Assembly: GCF_030348945.1 (NCBI RefSeq)
Contig: NZ_JAUCEN010000002.1
Location: 2,294,001-2,358,000, forward strand
Reading direction: 5' to 3'
Length of the DNA: 64,000 bases
Source: Peribacillus sp. ACCC06369
GTDB lineage: Bacteria; Bacillota; Bacilli; Bacillales; DSM-1321
Shown: positions 17,600-25,813 of the stretch, in pieces
How positions within the stretch are numbered: position 1 is the first letter of the stretch
How the letters are laid out: each line of letters begins with the position of its first letter
The notes under the pieces: model-generated
What the model was told of the DNA's origin: nothing
The model's input: only the letters and a program-made list of their open reading frames with translations
Database searches by the model: none
Translations under genes and position numbers: made by a program

Positions 17600-17752
17600 G
17601 TGTCAAGTTTATGAAAACAGGGGATAACATGATAAGATGATAGGAATTTCACTTTTCTGACTGTCCATTTATTGATAAGATGGAATAGGGAAGTAGTTCT
17701 ATTTCTGGAAATGGACTAATATTTTTATTGTGATGGGACTAGGGGGACGAGT

Positions 17753-18283
17753 ATGCTTAAAAAAATTATTGCCTCGGTTGTCTTACTGTCACTCTTTACG
17801 ATAGCGATCGTGCAGGCGATGGATAATGAACCGAAGGAAAATGATGAAAAAGATTCACTGGGCGGATTGAAAATTGGAGCTAAAGCACCGAATTTCTCCC
17901 TAAAAACTTTGGATGGGAAACAAGTTGAATTATCGGATTATAAGGGGAAAAAGGTAATGCTGAATTTTTGGGCAACGTGGTGCCCGCCTTGTAAGAAGGA
18001 AATGCCGGATATGGAGAAATATACACAACAAGCGGGTGATGATGTTGTTGTTCTTGCTGTCAATATAGACCCGGAAAATGATGTACAATCCTTTGTAGAC
18101 AATAATGGAATTACTTTTACCATACCGCTGGATAGTCAAAGTGCAAAAAATCCAGTGAATGAGCGCTATAAGATTCTTAGTATTCCGACAACTTACTTCA
18201 TCGACAAAAAAGGCATTATCAGGAACAAGGTAATTTCAGCCATGCAACTTAAAGATATGGAACGTAACATCAATAGCATGTAA
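17753..18283 (+). CDS. yneN: Membrane-anchored thioredoxin-like thiol-disulfide oxidoreductase (YneN-like)
   Basis: This 176-residue TlpA/ResA-type protein has an N-terminal hydrophobic segment (residues 5-21), so it is probably membrane-anchored or secreted with the domain outside. A thioredoxin fold follows, with the redox motif WCPPC at residues 76-80 (Cys77 and Cys80) and the cis-Pro region LSIPTTYFIDKKG near 139. Its position after aconitase matches yneN of B. subtilis. Its partner substrate is unknown; ResA-like cytochrome maturation or StoA-like spore roles are possible. Confidence 0.88.
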   Translation: MLKKIIASVVLLSLFTIAIVQAMDNEPKENDEKDSLGGLKIGAKAPNFSLKTLDGKQVELSDYKGKKVMLNFWATWCPPCKKEMPDMEKYTQQAGDDVVVLAVNIDPENDVQSFVDNNGITFTIPLDSQSAKNPVNERYKILSIPTTYFIDKKGIIRNKVISAMQLKDMERNINSM

Positions 18284-18285
18284 TA

Positions 18286-18309
18286 GCGAAACCTTTTTGA
18301 GGTTCTGTT
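18286..18309 (+). repeat. Direct repeat copy 1 / imperfect terminator of yneN
   Basis: A 24-bp segment with an AACCT...AGGTT hairpin directly follows yneN. It matches 18739-18762 at 21 of 24 positions, but here the T-run is degraded. Confidence 0.6.
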
Positions 18310-18738
18310 AGTTTGTCTACAAAAGGTGGCTTGGAATGGTCATATCCCAAACCACTTTCACGATTCTTTGACTACGCAATCATAAATGAAAGAAAAATCA
18401 ATGGCAGCTTCCATTTTTCGGATACATGGTTCGGGGACACAATATAGTCTAAAGCGAGGATCTCATTTGGTATCATTGGATATTATCATATTGGTTACCT
18501 CGAGGGGATTATTACTTAAATCAAAATTTGGTTCTACTCCATGACCTTTTCTGATTTAAATGGGTTGAAATAAACCCTCACAAGATTGAATAATATTTGC
18601 GACACTCCTTCTGAATAGCTGGCTAGCCAAGACCCCACAGACGCTTGCGGCGAGGCAGAAAGTCGGCGGAAAGGGAGCGGATTTCTCTTCAACAAACTCT
18701 AGGTAATCTCAATATTCTTCGAGATTGAATATGCTCCA
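18310..18738. other. Apparent insertion between duplicated terminators; no gene
   Basis: No coding region is supported in these 430 bp. Near 18617-18690 lies a GC-rich stretch (CTAGCCAAGACCCCACAGAC, then GGCGAGG and GGCGGAAAGGGAGCGGATTT). It resembles a degenerate copy of the dispersed GC-rich intergenic repeats common in Bacillus-group genomes. It differs strongly in base composition from the AT-rich flanks. Confidence 0.45.
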
Positions 18739-18766
18739 GCGGAACCTTTATGAGGTTCCGTTTTTT
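18739..18766 (+). terminator. Rho-independent terminator (direct repeat copy 2)
   Basis: CGGAACCT-TTATG-AGGTTCCG is followed by TTTTTT. It is the intact version of the degraded copy at 18286-18309. Confidence 0.8.
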
Positions 18767-18895
18767 GTAATGTTAACAAAGTTGTCAAAAGTTAATGGAA
18801 AAATCAAAAAAATTAAAAAAATATGGTTAATGTTCATGAAAAAAGGGTTAAAGTATAGAGAGTGTAGTAATGGATTTTTTATCGGAATAAAAATC

Positions 18896-18910
18896 TGATA
18901 ATTATGACAA
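18896..18910. promoter_or_regulatory. Possible Fur box
   Basis: TGATAATTATGACAA matches 11 of 14 defined positions of the 7-1-7 Fur consensus, about 85 bp before an Fbp-like gene. It is weak on its own, but the downstream gene family is Fur-regulated in B. subtilis. Confidence 0.35.
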
Positions 18911-18994
18911 TTTATGGATTGCAACCATATAGTCATAATTTTACATTAATTTGTCAATGCTGAATGATATACTAAAAATAAGTAGGTGAAAACC

Positions 18995-19123
18995 ATGAAA
19001 AAAAGAAAAAGGACATTTGAAGAATTAATTAAAGAAAACAAAAAAGAATTGCTGATGGACCTGGAACAAATGGAAAGACTTGAGGAACGTCTTGAAAAAA
19101 AACATATGCAAAAGGCTGAATAA
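18995..19123 (+). CDS. Fur-regulated basic protein-like small protein (FbpB/C family)
   Basis: This 42-residue basic protein contains KRTFEELIKENKKELL, then EQMERLEERLEKKHMQKAE. The FEELxxENKxELLxDxExMERLEExLE pattern is that of the Fbp family, small proteins that work with the FsrA RNA in iron-sparing regulation. AGGTGA precedes the ATG. A terminator-like repeat (AGTCAGTGCC...GGCTCTTTTTTTT) follows. No FsrA-like RNA was identified here. Confidence 0.7.
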   Translation: MKKRKRTFEELIKENKKELLMDLEQMERLEERLEKKHMQKAE

Positions 19124-19262
19124 GTTTTGCAAAATATTTCGAAATAAGAGTCAGTGCCATGAAGGTCCCTTCAAAGTGCTGGCTCTTTTTTTTGGATTTT
19201 TCAAAAACTGGCATTCATGAATTTCCTCATTTATATCCATGATAAGAGAAGGAGGCGATAGA

Positions 19263-19406
19263 ATGGGTAATCCAAAAAAAGATTCCAAACACTTTAGACC
19301 AAGCCATCTGGGGACACAACCAATAGCAGCAGGTGGGAATAACGGGAAGAAAATGCAGGACAAATCAGGGAAACATCCTCAAGTCATTCAAACTAAAGGT
19401 GAGTAA
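19263..19406 (+). CDS. sspN: Small acid-soluble spore protein N
   Basis: This 47-residue protein contains [30 protein letters not shown] and a TKGE end, the SspN pattern. GAAGGAGGCG is a strong RBS. It is followed 65 bp later by tlp, as in the B. subtilis sspN-tlp operon, so it is probably forespore-expressed. Confidence 0.93.
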   Translation: MGNPKKDSKHFRPSHLGTQPIAAGGNNGKKMQDKSGKHPQVIQTKGE

Positions 19407-19470
19407 TCAAGGGATTTTATAAAGTAATCGTAATAATATTATGTAAACAAAATAACATGAGGTGAAATTG

Positions 19471-19716
19471 ATGGGCTCATATAAGCACAATCAGGATAAC
19501 CGTTTGGATAATGTTGAAAAAATTCAAGATGCGATTCAAAATACAGAAGAAAACATAGTCGCAGCAAATGAAACGTTATCATTCTCTTCAGGGGCGGAAA
19601 AAGAGGCAATTAAGGACAAAAATGAACGAAGAAGAAAGAGCATTGATGGGATGAAGGAAGAAATGCAAGAAGAGCAAGAAGCACGGGAAAGCGGTTATAG
19701 TAACGATAATATTTAG
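19471..19716 (+). CDS. tlp: Small acid-soluble spore protein Tlp (thioredoxin-like protein)
   Basis: Tlp is a minor forespore protein despite its name. The 81-residue sequence has the family core DNRLDNVEKIQDAIQNTEEN, SSGAEKEAIKDKNERRRKSI and the EARESGY tail. ATG at 19471 is preferred because GAGGTGA lies just upstream; the GTG at 19462 is inside that RBS. Confidence 0.93.
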   Translation: MGSYKHNQDNRLDNVEKIQDAIQNTEENIVAANETLSFSSGAEKEAIKDKNERRRKSIDGMKEEMQEEQEARESGYSNDNI

Positions 19717-19862
19717 CAAATAGGTAATGGGGAGAAAGAGGCGCGAAATCTTTCTCCCCTTCTTTATATTGCGAAGCAGACCGTTGAAACAGCTTAAATG
19801 AAATTTGAATAGTTATTATGGTAAAATGTTTATTGCAATAGACATGAAAGTGGGGAAACAAA

Positions 19863-20294
19863 ATGTTCATAGCAGAAAACGAAATTGAAGTGCGGTATGC
19901 AGAGACGGATCAAATGGGTGTCGTTTACCATGCGAATTATTTTATATGGATGGAACTGGGCAGGACAAAATTGATAAATGATTTAGGTTTTTATTATGCT
20001 GATATGGAAGCGGATGGTATCCTCTCACCTGTTATGGATATTCAGGCTTCGTATAAAACCCCTGTCCGATATGGTGATAAGGTAAAGGTTAAAACCTGGA
20101 TTGAAAAGTATGACGGCTTACGGGTCATTTATGGATATGAGATCGTTAATGGGAAAAATGAAGTGGCGGCTACAGGTCATTCTTCTCACGTTTGCGTTAA
20201 AAAGGAGAGCTTCCGCCCGATATCCATTAAACGCATGTTTCCTGATTGGCATGAGGCCTATGAAAAAAATAAAAAGCAGGATGAATTGGTTTAA
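19863..20294 (+). CDS. yneP: Acyl-CoA thioesterase of the YbgC/FadM hot-dog family (YneP-like)
   Basis: This 143-residue hot-dog protein has the 4-hydroxybenzoyl-CoA thioesterase signature RYAETDQMGVVYHANYFIWME near residue 10, including the catalytic Asp and the HxNY histidine. SYKTPVRYGDKVKVKTWI follows. It hydrolyses acyl-CoA esters; the physiological substrate is unknown. Order and spacing with the next gene match yneP-yneQ of B. subtilis. Confidence 0.9.
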   Translation: MFIAENEIEVRYAETDQMGVVYHANYFIWMELGRTKLINDLGFYYADMEADGILSPVMDIQASYKTPVRYGDKVKVKTWIEKYDGLRVIYGYEIVNGKNEVAATGHSSHVCVKKESFRPISIKRMFPDWHEAYEKNKKQDELV

Positions 20295-20319
20295 TAACAA
20301 TTATTGAGGTGATCAAGAA

Positions 20320-20613
20320 ATGGCTTTTGGGATTAAACGGGTAGACGTCGTAACCTGGAAACAGCGAATCGATCAAGGCCAAATAGCTTTTTTAACTCAT
20401 TATTGGATCGATGACCGATTTCCTGGTTGCAAGACGGTTACAAAAGTGGGCTGCAAAGATTTAGGGCGTTTATCGGAGTGGGGTAAGAAATATGGCCTAA
20501 AAAAAGAGTGGATTCACCACAGGAAGGATGGTTACTCTCATTTCGATCTTCTAGGGGACAAGCAAAAGGAAATTCTTGAGGCAGAAGAAATTAAAGAGCG
20601 TCTGCTCGATTGA
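20320..20613 (+). CDS. yneQ: Conserved small protein YneQ-like
   Basis: This 97-residue soluble protein (WKQRIDQGQIAFLTHYWIDDRFPGC near residue 13; WIHHRKDGYSHFDLLGDKQ near 64) is recognised mainly by position between yneP- and yneR-like genes. It has no known catalytic motif. AGGTGATC precedes the ATG. Function unknown. Confidence 0.8.
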   Translation: MAFGIKRVDVVTWKQRIDQGQIAFLTHYWIDDRFPGCKTVTKVGCKDLGRLSEWGKKYGLKKEWIHHRKDGYSHFDLLGDKQKEILEAEEIKERLLD

Positions 20614-20650
20614 AACAAGAAAAAACAGCAGTTTACACCGCTGCGCATTG

Positions 20651-20947
20651 TCAAGCACCTTTTTCATAGTGAAATTCAGGTTCAGACAGTTTTTCGTTAA
20701 AGGTAATAATTAAATCATGGCCATCAAAGTACCAGATATCTTTCTCTTCTACATAGAAATTAATCTTATTCAATGTTGTTACGGCTCCTGTAGTTTCTGG
20801 TTCTTCTTGCATGATACCTAATGAAAAGCCGCTTTGGACGGAACTATGTCCACCATATCTTACATAAAAGCGCAAATGAGAGCCTTCTTGAAGCCCCAGT
20901 TCATCAATATACCACTTAGCTGCTTGATCGGAAATGGTAAGTTTCAT
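20651..20947 (-). CDS. yneR: HesB/IscA-fold protein YneR-like
   Basis: This 98-residue protein begins MKLTISDQAAKWYIDELG and continues LRFYVRYGGHSSVQSGFSLGI, the HesB-like core found in YneR/YfhF relatives. The cysteines used by A-type Fe-S carriers are missing, so it is unlikely to be a cluster carrier. It runs opposite to its neighbours, as yneR does in B. subtilis. Confidence 0.82.
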   Translation of the reverse strand: MKLTISDQAAKWYIDELGLQEGSHLRFYVRYGGHSSVQSGFSLGIMQEEPETTGAVTTLNKINFYVEEKDIWYFDGHDLIITFNEKLSEPEFHYEKGA

Positions 20948-21035
20948 AAAATTCTCCTTCCTGAGGTTCGTTATTTAAGTATAAAGTAATTATGAAGTAG
21001 ATGCGAATAATGTGCGTTTTAGAAAGGAAACAACT

Positions 21036-21524
21036 ATGGAGATCATATATAATATTTGTTTCATAACTCGAAAAATATCCAACGAAGTTGAAGTGTTGAT
21101 GCTATTTCGCAAAAAGAATCCGAATAGGCATAAATGGAATGGAGTAGGTGGGAAATTAGAACAAGGTGAAACCATCGATGAATCGATGGAGCGCGAAATT
21201 CTTGAAGAAACTGGATTGAAGGTCAAGGGGTTGGCCTTTCGAGGGATTGTGACATGGAATCAAACGGGTGGAATGTATGTTTACCGAGCTGAAGATGCCG
21301 GGGGCGTGCTTGATGCCTGTGATGAAGGAGAACTTGCCTGGAAGCCATATCAATGGGTTATGGAGGCAGATGAAGTGGTGTCCAATATAAAGTATTATCT
21401 AAAAGATATTTTACAGGATGACCCACCACTGGAATTTGCCTGTATCTATGAAAATGAACACTTAATATCCGTCAAAAAGAAGCCTTTGCCTGATTTGGCA
21501 AAAGAATTGACTCTCACCATTTGA
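21036..21524 (+). CDS. Nudix hydrolase (8-oxo-dGTP diphosphatase-like)
   Basis: This 162-residue Nudix protein has its box at GGKLEQGETIDESMEREILEE..GL near residues 39-62, with the REXXEE metal-binding core intact. KWNGVGGK just before it is the MutT/YtkD-like lead-in. The ATG at 21036 follows AAAGGAAA; an upstream in-frame GTG has no RBS. The likely role is nucleotide-pool sanitation or (d)NTP hydrolysis; substrate not determinable. Confidence 0.88.
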   Translation: MEIIYNICFITRKISNEVEVLMLFRKKNPNRHKWNGVGGKLEQGETIDESMEREILEETGLKVKGLAFRGIVTWNQTGGMYVYRAEDAGGVLDACDEGELAWKPYQWVMEADEVVSNIKYYLKDILQDDPPLEFACIYENEHLISVKKKPLPDLAKELTLTI

Positions 21525-21547
21525 AAACCGCCCATGTGCGGTTTTTT
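21524..21547 (+). terminator. Rho-independent terminator
   Basis: AAAACCGC-CCATGT-GCGGTTTT with T-run begins inside the Nudix stop codon. Confidence 0.88.
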
Positions 21548-21819
21548 TGCTGATTAGTAAGCTATATATCAAAAAGTGGCATAGGAGTACTCAGAATATA
21601 GGTACAATTAATGAGTTAAGGAAGATATATATCATATAAAAAGGATAAAACCGAAAAACTATATGGTATGAAGATATAGCGATAATACCATCTATTTAAT
21701 TACCTTATATAGAGAATGCTGCTGATTTGCGGAAAACGGAGCTGTTAAAAGGGAGTAGGGATATGGTGTTGCTTTCATTATTATCATTATTAGCCTAAAA
21801 GGATATGTAAGGGTATGAG
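21548..21819. other. AT-rich gap; only a tiny leucine-rich frame seen
   Basis: No gene of normal size. At 21763-21798 there is an 11-residue frame MVLLSLLSLLA, preceded by AAAAGGGAGTAGGG, ending 21 nt before the next small frame. It could be a leader peptide or chance. Confidence 0.3.
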
Positions 21820-22044
21820 ATGATTGTAAAGCTCAAACAGTTATTAAGTGATGGTTATTTACATTATAAAGAAGGGATGCTTTACCCAGCTTTAAAAAGG
21901 CGGGAAGAGAAAGAGAAATTAAAAAGACTTGTGGGATTCTTTAGAAGGATCGAAAAGGAAATACTATTATCCGACGAAATTTGGTGTTACCCAGTTTCAA
22001 GGTCAATGGAAGGAATGGAACGGATTTCAATAACTAATCAGTAA
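21820..22044 (+). CDS. Small hypothetical protein (doubtful)
   Basis: This 74-residue, lysine- and arginine-rich frame (LKRREEKEKLKRLVGFFRRI) has a modest AAGGG RBS. No family was recognised. It could be a small soluble helical protein or a chance frame in AT-rich DNA. Confidence 0.35.
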   Translation: MIVKLKQLLSDGYLHYKEGMLYPALKRREEKEKLKRLVGFFRRIEKEILLSDEIWCYPVSRSMEGMERISITNQ

Positions 22045-22070
22045 GGTCGTCCAAAACATATGGACACACA

Positions 22071-22100
22071 AAAATAGCTGCAGATTCCTGCAGCTATTTT
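22071..22100. terminator. Terminator at the end of the yycC-like gene
   Basis: A perfect 13-bp inverted repeat AAAATAGCTGCAG/CTGCAGCTATTTT with a 4-nt loop overlaps the stop codon of the minus-strand gene. On the minus strand it ends in a T-run. Confidence 0.8.
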
Positions 22101-22237
22101 GTATTTTCTTTTGCTTCAGCTTCTGCAAGCTTTCTCAGCAAGATTGGGGTAGGCATATGCATGATTTGCTCTAAAGGCAAGTTAAGCGACTTGGATAACT
22201 TTAATGCCGTTTCCGGTGATATTTGCAATGGCTTCAT
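22094..22237 (-). CDS. YycC-like small protein
   Basis: This 47-residue protein begins MKPLQISPETALKLSKSLNL and continues PLEQIMHMPTPILLRKLAEAE. It matches the YycC-like family of Bacillus small proteins (QISPETAxKLxKxLNxPLExxMHMP). AGGAGAAAG precedes the ATG. Function unknown. Confidence 0.8.
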   Translation of the reverse strand: MKPLQISPETALKLSKSLNLPLEQIMHMPTPILLRKLAEAEAKENTK

Positions 22238-22567
22238 GGCACTTTCTCCTATCGATGGTTATTAGCTAGTTCCAGTGTAGCCTTTGTTCTACAATTATAC
22301 AATCCTTACTTGACCATTTCTCGATCAAATAAAATCCATGCTTTACATATGAATGGAAGTTATCGTAAGAATTTTCAGTATATTTTACCTTGACATAGAG
22401 TGTGGTTGAAGGCAGAATAGGATAAGTGGTAGTCCGGATGGACTATAAATACCATTTGTAATTCATGCATTTTTATTTAATTTCAATAAAACGGGTACAA
22501 AGATTCATGTTGATTTGATGGTTAAGATTGGCCTTATTGCGAATTACATGATCAGGGGGATTAGGAA
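22238..22567. other. Intergenic region before HemAT
   Basis: No gene seen. A TTGACA hexamer near 22390 with a weak CAGAAT 17 bp downstream could be a promoter for the HemAT gene. No flagellar sigma-D pattern was found. Confidence 0.3.
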
Positions 22568-23866
22568 ATGGGGATTTTCATGAAAGCTAAGCCGGAAAAA
22601 GCAATCTGGCTGCAAAAAGCAAAAGAGACGGATGGTGTATTGGATGTAAGCAGTGAACAGGTGAGACTTCAGGTAAATATCATTGATTTAAAAGAATTCG
22701 ATTTAAAGCTGATTCATGCTTTTAGGGAGGCAATCGAACCTAAGGTCGAAAGTGTTGTGGATTCCTTTTACCAAACGATTCTGCAAGTTCCGGAATTGAA
22801 AGGGATAATCACGGAGCACAGTACAGTGGAAAAATTGAGAAAAACGTTAATTTCTCATATGCTATCATTATTCAATGGTGTGATCGACGATGAATTTGTT
22901 GCATTGCGAACGAAGGTGGCGAAGACTCATTATCGAATTGGATTAGAGCCACGTTGGTATTCATCCGGTTTTCAAAATGTACAGAATTTTTTGCAAAAGA
23001 TTGTCTTTGAGCAAACCAAGAATGAAGAAGAGCAGCGTGCATTGATATCAGCGATAGGAAAAATACTCAATCTCGAACAGCAGTTAGTCATTGAAGCCTA
23101 TGAAGCGGAAAATTTAAAAGCAAGGGAAAATAAATACAAAGAAATCAAGGAGGAAGTGAAAAAGAAAATCTCATTGATTAGTGAAGAAGTACTATTATTA
23201 AGTAAAGAAACGGATGTATCCGTTAAACAATTGATAGAAAATGGGCATTTTGTCAAAGCGCAGATCGTAATGCGTGCTAATCTATCACTTCGTTCAAGAA
23301 CGATAGCTGAAGAGGGTCAGGATCGTATGCAGATCATGACGGAAAAGATACAAAACCTTGTTATATTCATGAAAAATGTTGATGAAAACATCGGTTTGTT
23401 AAACCAATCCTTCCTAACCATTACCGAGTTTGTAAAGCTTGTACAGGGGATAGCCGACCAGACAAATTTACTCTCATTGAACTCAGCCATCGAGGCAGCA
23501 CGTGCAGGTGAACATGGTAAAGGATTTGCAGTTGTTGCGAATGAAGTCAGGAAGCTTGCTGAACAGACTAAAACTTCAATCACTGAAATAGATGCAATCG
23601 TCCATACTTCCGGTGAATATATGAAAGAAGTTGTTGAATCAGTCCAAAGGGTCAAGGCGGTCGTTCAAGCAGGAGAGGAAGAATCTGAGTTAACCGAAAA
23701 GGCCTTCAATGAAATAATCGGAGTGATCGAAGGGAATATAACGGATTCAAATGAAATGGAAAGGACAATTCAGGAATTAGTATCAGTCATCCAGGAAATC
23801 GGAAACTCTACGGAAAAGGTGTCAGGGCATGCCAGTATACTGAATAACACGGCAAATCAACTGTAG
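22568..23866 (+). CDS. hemAT: Globin-coupled aerotaxis transducer HemAT
   Basis: HemAT is a soluble oxygen sensor for chemotaxis. Residues 1-190 form the sensor globin, with Tyr68 (SFYQT) and proximal His121 ([19 protein letters not shown]) in the expected places. The C-terminal half is a methyl-accepting signalling domain with the hairpin tip [22 protein letters not shown]. No transmembrane segment is present. The protein is 432 residues, the usual length. No other chemotaxis genes are nearby; HemAT genes are often isolated. Confidence 0.95.
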   Translation: MGIFMKAKPEKAIWLQKAKETDGVLDVSSEQVRLQVNIIDLKEFDLKLIHAFREAIEPKVESVVDSFYQTILQVPELKGIITEHSTVEKLRKTLISHMLSLFNGVIDDEFVALRTKVAKTHYRIGLEPRWYSSGFQNVQNFLQKIVFEQTKNEEEQRALISAIGKILNLEQQLVIEAYEAENLKARENKYKEIKEEVKKKISLISEEVLLLSKETDVSVKQLIENGHFVKAQIVMRANLSLRSRTIAEEGQDRMQIMTEKIQNLVIFMKNVDENIGLLNQSFLTITEFVKLVQGIADQTNLLSLNSAIEAARAGEHGKGFAVVANEVRKLAEQTKTSITEIDAIVHTSGEYMKEVVESVQRVKAVVQAGEEESELTEKAFNEIIGVIEGNITDSNEMERTIQELVSVIQEIGNSTEKVSGHASILNNTANQL

Positions 23867-23919
23867 AATGGAAATAAGCCCGTGTATAAGGGCTTATTTC
23901 GATGGACATTATGATCCTC

Positions 23920-24507
23920 TTACAACCATTTTACTTTTGGTTCAGTTTTATTGATAATCCGCTTGATGTTTGCACGATGCCGGTAAAAAATGAAAATCGT
24001 TAATATACCGATTACAATAATAAGCGGCCAATCCCCGGCATGAAACACTAAACTGTAGATGAGAGCAAGTAGAGAAGCAATCATGGAAGAAAGCGAGACA
24101 TATTTGGATATGTATAAGGATATAAAGAATATGATAACGGCAAAGACAAAAAACAATGGTTCATAAGCAAGAATGACACCAGCTGAAGTTGCCACCGCTT
24201 TCCCGCCACGAAAGTTAGCGAAAATGGGAAACATATGACCGATGACTGCAAAAACGCCGGCTAGCAATAAATGCATTTCCACGCCTAACAAGTACGGAAG
24301 AAACGTTGCTAGGGTACCCTTAAGTATATCCATGATGGTAACGGTAAGCCCTGCTTTGACACCTAGTGTCCTGAAGGTATTTGTGCCGCCTAGATTTTTA
24401 CTGCCATGCTCCCGAATGTCGATTTTGTAAAAGGTTTTACCTATTATTAAACCGGAAGGAATCGAACCGATCAGGTAGGCTGACAGTAGAGTGATAAATG
24501 TAAACAT
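23920..24507 (-). CDS. plsY: Acyl phosphate:glycerol-3-phosphate acyltransferase
   Basis: PlsY acylates glycerol 3-phosphate in the membrane, the first step of phospholipid synthesis. The 195-residue protein has about five hydrophobic helices and the three family motifs: SGLIIGK...[16 protein letters not shown] near residue 18-50, the [12 protein letters not shown] loop near 100, and a C-terminal [11 protein letters not shown]. It is transcribed away from yneT. Its place next to parE-parC matches yneS of B. subtilis. Confidence 0.96.
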   Translation of the reverse strand: MFTFITLLSAYLIGSIPSGLIIGKTFYKIDIREHGSKNLGGTNTFRTLGVKAGLTVTIMDILKGTLATFLPYLLGVEMHLLLAGVFAVIGHMFPIFANFRGGKAVATSAGVILAYEPLFFVFAVIIFFISLYISKYVSLSSMIASLLALIYSLVFHAGDWPLIIVIGILTIFIFYRHRANIKRIINKTEPKVKWL

Positions 24508-25018
24508 TCTATGACCCTTTCTTTAAAGAAAAATCTTCTTTTTTATCACGTTTAAGAAGCTGATTATTCCTTTTTTCAAAAATAAACGTGTAGAAATAGC
24601 TAAAAACAGCCTTAAAATACCTGTTAAGCTTCTCTTATTGTAACATTTTCGTGACAAAATGGTACGGCTGTCCAAAAAAAAATCCACTGAAAAAATGAAT
24701 TTTCCTTGATGATCTTATATCTTTTGATATACGTTAAGTTCATGAAGGGTTAAAGGTTTACGCTTCCTTATTTTCGTGAATATAAATTGATGGAAGCCTC
24801 TTTGTATAAATTATTACAATACGTGGTAGTCTGTATGAACAGAAAGACAGTTAAGATAAGTTAAGTTAAGTGGGTCACACCTTTTCGAAACATATTCTTT
24901 CTTGTATAATGGTCTTTCTTAATAAAGGTAATAAACAGCTTTTCTCTTAAATAATACCCGTGTTAAGGAATATTCTATATGCAAATATTACACTTTATTA
25001 TAAAGGGGATTGAAAAGA
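24508..25018. other. Divergent intergenic region plsY / yneT
   Basis: About 500 AT-rich bp with no gene. A short TTAAG/ATAAG pentamer run occurs near 24850-24872. No promoter could be called with confidence. Confidence 0.4.
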
Positions 25019-25429
25019 ATGATGGAGAATCCAAGCAGAGAAGAAATGGGTCAGATGTTGAAAAAATCAAAGCGCATCGCTGTCGTTGGTTTATCAAATA
25101 ACCCTGAGCGAACTTCTTATATGGTATCAAAGGCCATGCAGGAAAGCGGTTATGAAATCATCCCGGTAAACCCTGCTGTATCTGAAGTGCTAGGTGTCAA
25201 GGCTGTAAAAGCCCTGAAAGATATTGAAGGGCACATTGATATCGTCAATGTTTTCCGCCGTTCAGAGTTCCTTCCAGAGATTGCTAAGGAATTTGCAGAA
25301 ATCGATGCTGATATCTTTTGGGCACAGCTAGGGGTGGAAAATGAAGAAGCCTATAATTTTTTAAAAGAAAAAGGATATACTGTCATCATGAATCGATGCA
25401 TTAAAGTCGAACACGCCCTTACTAAGTAA
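25019..25429 (+). CDS. yneT: CoA-binding domain protein YneT-like
   Basis: This 136-residue Rossmann-type CoA-binding protein contains SKRIAVVGLSNNPERTSYMVS near residue 16, PVNPAVSEVLGVKA near 51, and DIVNVFRRSEFLP near 76. Proteins of this family bind CoA-like ligands through the GLSxNPxRxSYxV motif; cellular role unknown. The ATG at 25019 (or 25022) suits AAAGGGG better than the upstream TTG. Synteny with plsY and parE supports the yneT call. Confidence 0.87.
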   Translation: MMENPSREEMGQMLKKSKRIAVVGLSNNPERTSYMVSKAMQESGYEIIPVNPAVSEVLGVKAVKALKDIEGHIDIVNVFRRSEFLPEIAKEFAEIDADIFWAQLGVENEEAYNFLKEKGYTVIMNRCIKVEHALTK

Positions 25430-25433
25430 AATG

Positions 25434-25460
25434 AAAAGAGCGGAACTTCCGCTCTTTTTT
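25434..25460 (+). terminator. Rho-independent terminator after yneT
   Basis: AAAGAGCGGA pairs with TCCGCTCTTT and a T-run follows. Confidence 0.85.
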
Positions 25461-25672
25461 AAGGATGGCAGTGTCTCAACCAGAGAAATAGTGGGGATTG
25501 AGCTTCAGGGCAAATTTAAGCCATTTAAGCTTAATTTGATTAAAATAGTAAAAGTATATTTGCCAAATGAAAATTTACCGCTACAATTAGAAAGGTAGCT
25601 ATGATACGTTTTCAAAAAAGTGACCAGTTCCAAACAAAGGTGCTAACGCTAATAAAAGGGACGAAAAAAATA

Positions 25673-25684
25673 GAACACTTGTTC
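25673..25684. promoter_or_regulatory. LexA (SOS) box at the parE promoter
   Basis: GAACACTTGTTC has the GAAC-N4-GTTC core of the Bacillus LexA/DinR operator. Its right half overlaps the -35 hexamer of the predicted parE promoter, as expected for a repressor. To my knowledge parE is in the B. subtilis SOS regulon. Confidence 0.7.
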
Positions 25685-25707
25685 TTTGTTCGTGAAAGTA
25701 TTATACT
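25679..25707 (+). promoter_or_regulatory. Predicted parE-parC promoter
   Basis: TTGTTC (25679-25684), a 17-bp spacer and TATACT (25702-25707) lie about 107 bp before the parE start. Confidence 0.65.
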
Positions 25708-25813
25708 TTTTATATGATATTAACGTATGAATGAATTTGTTAAGCTAGTGAGTCATTTCATTGCAGTATGATTTGGCCCGGAAATTGTGTTTAGTAAGGA
25801 AAGGGGAATTTCT

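Noticed and set aside
24850..24872. TTAAG/ATAAG pentamer run as a functional repeat
   Set aside because: It has only four imperfect units in AT-rich DNA and no link to a promoter or gene.
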